From the NCBI GenBank assembly GCA_004794655.1, contig SMMW01000524.1, positions 3,559,501 through 3,623,500 of the forward strand: DNA of 64,000 nt. The letters are read 5' to 3'. The notes under the pieces were generated by a model. It was not told the DNA's origin and ran no database searches. It saw nothing but the letters and a program-made list of their open reading frames with translations. The stretch is from Marisa cornuarietis. Its lineage: Eukaryota; Mollusca; Gastropoda; Architaenioglossa; Ampullariidae. Every line of letters begins with the position of its first letter. The stretch's first letter is position 1. A program made the translations under genes and the position numbers. This document shows positions 57,985-64,000 of this stretch, piece after piece.

Positions 57985-60900
57985 CTAGTCCGCCTTTGTA
58001 GCAAACGTGTTCAGACAAGTCTAGAGCTTGGAGAAATTTAAAAACTTTATCTACTTGTCAAGTTTCCAGCAAACAGTTCAACCACATTTTAGATTTTGGC
58101 CGTTTAACAAGTCTGAATCAGCATTTTGTGAGTCATCGAAAAATACAGCCCAAACCTTTTGTCCAGTCAGATTCACTGTAATTTTCTTTTTTCTCGCACT
58201 ACCTGCTGTAGTTGATGAAAGTAATCTACTAACGGATTTGTCATGAAAATATATATTTGTACAACAGAGAAGCACATATCACAGTGTGCCTCTAGCAAAT
58301 TACATTTCTTCGTCACAAAGTTCTAACTTGCAGTAAGAAATTTTATGACTGCTTCTGATAACCTTGATTATTTTTGTTTCTATAACACGTATCACTAACA
58401 TTGACGAAATAAATATGTACCACACATTATTCATTAGTCAAAAAATAATCCCTGTCAATTCAGACATTGAACACCTTCTTTGTACTATCTTTTCTTTCTT
58501 GGGATTTTAGTGAAACTGATTTTTAATGGTGAAGTTTTTCAGTTTCTTTTACTTAGATTGGGTGTTAAGTGTAAAAAGAGCATTTCTTTTGCTTTGCTTA
58601 TTCTGTTACCATCGTAAATAAAGATTTGCCATTTGTCTTTTTTTTCTCTCTCTCATTATATATATATATATATATAGTACTTTTTGAGAGGAAGACCAGG
58701 GTAAAGTATAAAACTATACTTACTGAAATTATACTATATTTTTCATTATCTCTGCAACAAATGTTTTCTATGAAATAAAGTACATCAAACCTTATTCGTT
58801 CAAAGTAGTAATTACCTTTTACTGTATTGAAAATTGTAACAGGTATTAAAGGGTTCCTTAGGAAACATACTTATCACTTTTCTGCATCCTTTATTCCTCT
58901 CTATGCTGTGCATGTCAAGAACCTGCCGTTGTCCAAACTATTTCAAGCTACACGAGCTCCTTAGTTAAGTATTACTATTTTTACCAGATCTGTTTTAGTA
59001 ATTGGGTTTTGTTTCTATGATATTCGGCGTACACGCATGCATTACTATGCACGAAACAATCAACACTGATACACTTTAGTTGTCAAAGCAATTTGAAAAA
59101 TCCATGGACTTTCTGAACAGAATGATTTAAAAACAGTGAGATCAAAATATAAGATTCACAAATGCCTTCATTTCTCTTAAAAAAATTATTTGTACACAGA
59201 TAATAGATTTTTTGAAAATTATTGCGTGAAATAGGTAATTCAGTTATTCAGAGGAAGTAATTATTTTTTCAAGCAATTTTTTCCAGTCATATGAGGGAAA
59301 AAGCTTAAACATTTAGATACAAGCTAATAGTCTATACCATTCTTCACAGCGAAATAAACTTTGCTTGAACATATGAACATATTCATCTCCATATTATTAG
59401 AAACTGGCCTAACAATATGCTTCAACTTTTCTGACTGTATTTTGCTTTGGACTCCATGTTGTCTACTTCAATGTAGTTCATAGTATATAGTATTGTGCAG
59501 CCTTTAATGCGGTATTATCTTGTTCTGTATCATGGAACAATCTTTAAAACAAAAAGTCATTCGTAGAACAAATGCACCAATAATTACTTTAAATCGAAGG
59601 GTTAGTTGTTCCTTGTACCGTGTTGCGTACTCTTTCAGACCATTTTCAATACTTTGCAGTATAAAAGGATAATCAAAGTGTTTGCTTGTTTATAGATTCT
59701 CTGCCACAAATGTGTGATATACGATCTCTTTTAGTACATAGACTTAAGCAGCGTTATCTTAGAGAAATCCCCACAACAAGAGAAAGGCAACACCATTGCG
59801 GAAACCTCTTGAACCAAACCAAGCTTTGTCCCTACCGTTTAGTGTTTATAGCTGTGCCTGCCACATAAATACTCTTCACTACTGTCACCCATAGTTTAGA
59901 AAGAGAGAGATAAAGTAGACCCCCAGTAAGTTTGGGCTGAAGAGGTCGTGATGATTGCTAGGGGTAAACAGGCTCCCTTGAACGGGGAAAAACCTATTCG
60001 ATAGCAGCGCTTAAGAAGAACCTTCCTCGCTTTCTCTCGCCAAAACTCTATCCTTTTTACCCTTTTCTTCCCTTCTTGTTTGTCCACTCATATAATTAAA
60101 TATGATTTTCTCTCCTTCACAGTTCGCACGCTGCCCAAGTCTCTCCTTTTGCGCATCCCCCTACCTTTTTTCCTCCATTTGTCCTTGTCGTGATCTTATT
60201 CCAATTTATATATTTGTTATCAAAGGAAATACTCCACTTTTTAAAATCAAATGCTGTATCTTTCTATGATGGCTCAAAGATTTCTCTAAAACTAACTTGA
60301 TTTATCAATGTTATCTTGGATCCGCCAGTGACTTTCTGCCATACGACAAGCGGTGACTAAAAACAAATGACAAGCTTATATTTGATTAGCAGCTCTCGAC
60401 ATTTTCCTTTTTTTGTATCGTCGCTCTATCATTATAAATCACATTAAATCTTTGACCATGTTTTTACATCTTTAGTGAAGGTAGGGGTGCTAAAATAACT
60501 ACATCATTTTGAAAAGTTTTATTTGCTTAGGCTAGGCTATCACTCTGTCAATAATGTAAATTCTGTCAATAAGTTTCTGTTACCTCGATAACTTTGTGTG
60601 TCCAAAATAAACTGTACTAGCAGTAGGAAAAACAGCTTTACAAAATCGACCCAAAATATTGTCATTTATTTACCCTTAGAATATTTTAGTATCTTAACAA
60701 ATCTAATATTAAACCAACATTGCTATGGATCCAGAATTATTTAGTCAAAATCGTCCTTCCATTCTTTTTAGACACTTAGCAGATCTTCAAAGTATGCAGA
60801 TGAATGCATACGAAACGAGACTCTTATTCTAAAAAATATACTAGTATGTTCAAAAACAAATGTGGCATACGATGGTTTAAAGAAACCTTTAAAATTCAAA

Positions 60901-62349
60901 CCTAAGATGTAACGTAAAAATGAAGCTGATATTTATAACCTTGTGCAGAATGTGGCCAGAAACTGTAAAAGTTTTTTGGAAGTACTCGGGTCTACACTTA
61001 CTGCTAACTAGAGTTTACATGTAGTATTTTCATTAATTATATTTTTTGAGGGTATAACATATTCATTTGAAAATCGAGCTGGTTACTTTAAAATGACATG
61101 CATAATTTTATAAAATTGCTGTATTCTTGCTATGTGTCATGCAACACTGCAATTATTGGGAATTTCAAATACATCATCAAAAGGTTCAATATGCCAAGTC
61201 GCATTTTCACTGGCTGTTCTTGCATATATAATCGCCATGTATTATGAAAAGATAGCTACCATACATTCTTACAATATGTAGAACACAATCTTCCAGCTTC
61301 AAGATCCCGATAATGATTTATATATCTCTATATTATGGATAGTCCACCGGAGGAATATATACACCTAGCGGGGTTATATTCACTTCAATCTGAAGTGTTT
61401 TAAAAAATGAATACTGCGGTCACGTTTTCGTACTCAATTATTAACTGTTGTATATAATGAATGATATTCTTTTTATCAACCAGAATAATACCACGGAACA
61501 GTCGTCCAGTTCCTTTAGATAATTTGATAGTTGGAGAAATAAACAGTTTGTGGTTAGGAAAAAAGTAAGGTGTAACGGTAAAGCAAAATGTTTCGACCAA
61601 GAGACTAAAGTGAAAGTTTTCAATGTAACTTAACGAGTCTTAGTCCAGTGTAAACAAGCCTGTGTTTTCATTGCCTGATACAGTAGCAGCACAAAAATAA
61701 GGCCAGATCATACTCCTAGTCTCGTCGAGTAAGAGGTTCTGGCCTTTGTGTATGTGCCAGATAAATACCATACAGTACTTCTGTTCATCGAGCTTCTGTG
61801 TCGTTCACAATTTTGGTCACTTTTTTTTTTAGCTATTTATGTTACTTATTCTATATCTCTAGGTGTTTTGGGTATATGTCATTAACGAATTGTTTAATAA
61901 ATGTTAATATTAAAACGTATAATTGATGTATATATGTTTACCTATGGTTTAGCCATTTTAACTATATTTCATTAATTAAACTGTTGTATGCAGTGCATAC
62001 ACGTACGTAAATCATACACGTGATAGATATTCACAGACGGAAATAAACTCTGCTGCTTCACGCATTGATAGGCCTCACAGTCACCTTATGGAATGTAACC
62101 TGCAAAGATACTGAATATACTTGTGAACGAAAAAATAGAATGAAATATAAGATTTAACGATTGATTAACTCACAATGTACAGTTATCCCCAATCCAGTAG
62201 AGTCTTGCATATATCCATAAACGGATTTCACCTCAGATTCTGTTAATATTCTGCACGTGTTTGATAACAGTCACTTTATTCATTTGTAGTGCTCTCCCTT
62301 GTTGACACATTTTAACCCGTGTTTCTGAGTGTGTACACAGTGTGCTCAT

Positions 62350-62621
62350 TTTGTGAAACACGGCTAATACGGGGTATTCCTTCAGAAAAGTGAGCTGTCA
62401 GTGAATCTTTAGGCGTAAAAATTTAATCCATATTTCACCTTAATTTTCAATAAAGTCTGAATGAAAGAACTCCTCGATAAGTCATTAGTATAAAAAGCTT
62501 GAGATGTAACGCTGCATAAAAATTTTTAATTGGTCTTTGTTTTATTCTTTAATAACTAAAACATGACTTTTTTAAGCTGATAACTTAATTTTCTATGATG
62601 ATGAATTTCACACACACACAC

Positions 62622-62665
<44 letters not shown>

Positions 62666-64000
62666 TACATTACATTACATTATATATATAATCAGAAATA
62701 AACACACTTTAACCCATCGCCAGAGTGTTTAGTCTTTATAGAGAGCTTCCGAGAATTGAAAATTTTTTTAAGACACTGCGTTAAAATAGATGTCTGAAAA
62801 GTTTAGCATTTACTGATTTTTTGTTGATGATAATGAGAAGGAGGAGAAAGAGGAGGAGGAGGAGAACGAGAAAAAAATGAAGAAAAAGAGCAGATTATTC
62901 GAGAGAAAAAGATTTATTAACGGGAAGACTGATTATTTTCAGTGTGTGTTGTTAGGTTGTTACCTTAAAAAAAAACACTTCGATATTTACTGTTAAGAAA
63001 TTTTACTGTAGTCAACTGGCAAACTATTTTTTTACTTATGAAACAATTTGATTAGAAATATTCGAGATATATCATTTAGCTGACGCGTTGGTAAATTACC
63101 TGTTCTCGCAGGAAAAAGGTTTTTCTCTTCATTTTTTTTACTTAGTTTCAAAATTTATGATGACGCTTAGAAAAGTAATCAGATTACATTCCTAAAATGT
63201 TTGTTGCGCTCGCATCATAAAATAGTTATTCTACTTTCTGTGTTCTGTGTACCAGATGGTCAATTCCGCTACTATATTTGCTGTACTTAACAGTCAAAAT
63301 ACCCAGCAGTCATTCAAAAAGAGCTTTATGTTACTAAGAGCAAGCAGTCATAACATGAAGTTAGAAAAGAAAGGGCGGACGAGGTCGCGTGTCGTCCAGA
63401 TAACCAAACAAGTGTAGCTGTTACACATTGCCTTCGACACCGATATAAAAGTAACATAGACCAGACAAAAGAAGTCATTTTCGGGTACAAAACCTGTAGT
63501 TTGAGGTTCTGAACAATTAAACTGAATCATTTATCCGTAAAATAGTCAGACATGCTATAATTGGTAGAATTCGGGTTTGTCGGTAGGCCTATACGTATAC
63601 ATATGCTGATGTATCCCATTATTCATTTCCTCATTATCTTTATATTAACCAATATTGGATTACCTTCTGTGATCAGTTAGTACAATGAGTGAGGGGATTA
63701 CGTGTATATCGGCATTTCGTAGCCCCTTTGCTCAACACCTGTTAGCTAGTTACACTTTTTTTTGCGCACAACGTCTAGACAACTTCTCGGTGCTCGCTCC
63801 GGGATCAAGCAAAACCAGTCAGCCTTCTGACTGCCCGCGCCCAGTCTTTTATTTCCACCCTGGCAGACTTGACACGGGGTGAACTTACCAAGGACCACAT
63901 GTGGGGCTCAATAAACTATAGGTCCCATGCTTTACATGTAATGGAGGAGTATGTACACAGGAGTGACACTACTCCCACCCCCCTCTGTACCCTGGTCGTG
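62350..64000. other. No gene seen
   Basis: AT-rich DNA with an (AC)n run (62610-62664) followed by (ATTAC)n. The last 300 bp (63690-64000) become GC-richer with 'gtcagccttctgac' and may be the edge of an unrecognised mobile element that continues beyond the window. Confidence 0.4.
62610..62690. repeat. (AC)n followed by (ATTAC)n and (AT)n
   Basis: A compound microsatellite. Confidence 0.95.

Larger units (their letters stand above)
57850..62350. repeat. Upstream flank of the small EB gene; second inverted-duplication arm
   Basis: Reverse complement, in patches, of 22800-26800. No gene was found inside; short ORFs at 58028-58246 and 59686-59868 merely reflect the duplicated bases. Confidence 0.7.

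Overview
The window is animal genomic DNA, most likely from a lophotrochozoan and probably a gastropod mollusc. It is AT-rich, intron-rich, full of long (AC)n/(TG)n and (ACTC)n microsatellites, and carries L1/Tx1-, RTE-, CR1/L2- and Ty3/gypsy-type retroelement remains. There are no operons. The placement rests on recognised protein families and genome style, not on a search.

The main content is a locus of paralogous genes for small cysteine-rich extracellular repeats of the EB type. Every exon I can delimit has symmetric 1-1 phase, so modules can be added or lost without breaking the frame. Three copies are visible. (1) Positions 1-4400 hold the 3' part of an upstream + strand copy (exons 710-829, 1902-1976, 3593-3715) whose terminal exon is missing. 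(2) A complete + strand gene runs from 26677 to 43781: a signal-peptide exon with a TATA-like box, 17 further exons, and a terminal exon with a hydrophobic, GPI-signal-like tail. The modelled exons sum to 1995 nt (664 codons plus stop) with no in-frame stop. (3) A small convergent - strand paralogue (57902 to 54304) has its own TATA box, signal-peptide exon, one module exon and the same tail, about 88 residues in all.

Inside gene 2 a three-exon unit (modules A, B, C) is present as three near-identical tandem copies of about 1.84 kb (32140-37710). The copies join at a chimeric point that truncates an extra C exon, the mark of recent unequal or illegitimate recombination.

The locus is framed by large duplications: inverted arms (about 2520-6290 against 52325-56885, and 22800-26800 against 57850-62350), a direct duplication (18465-20600 against 47785-49930), and a third copy of the 3' flank (43860-45160).

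Between the EB copies lies the 5' part of a nicotinic-acetylcholine-receptor-like gene (6835-7386) with its own TATA box. Just downstream is a nearly full-length but dead L1-type element (7584-15415) with a 15-bp target-site duplication. That element is itself interrupted by an 873-bp insertion with a 17-bp target-site duplication. Other mobile remains are an RTE fragment (16800-18455, -), a Ty3/gypsy pol relic (28254-29102, -), L2-like pieces (38.0-39.2 kb), an insertion carrying an SLC1 glutamate-transporter exon fragment (about 40872-42480), a CR1/L2 3' half (50504-52174, +) and a LINE tail (57300-57600). The long stretches 20600-26600, 45500-50100 and 57900-64000 show no gene I can support.
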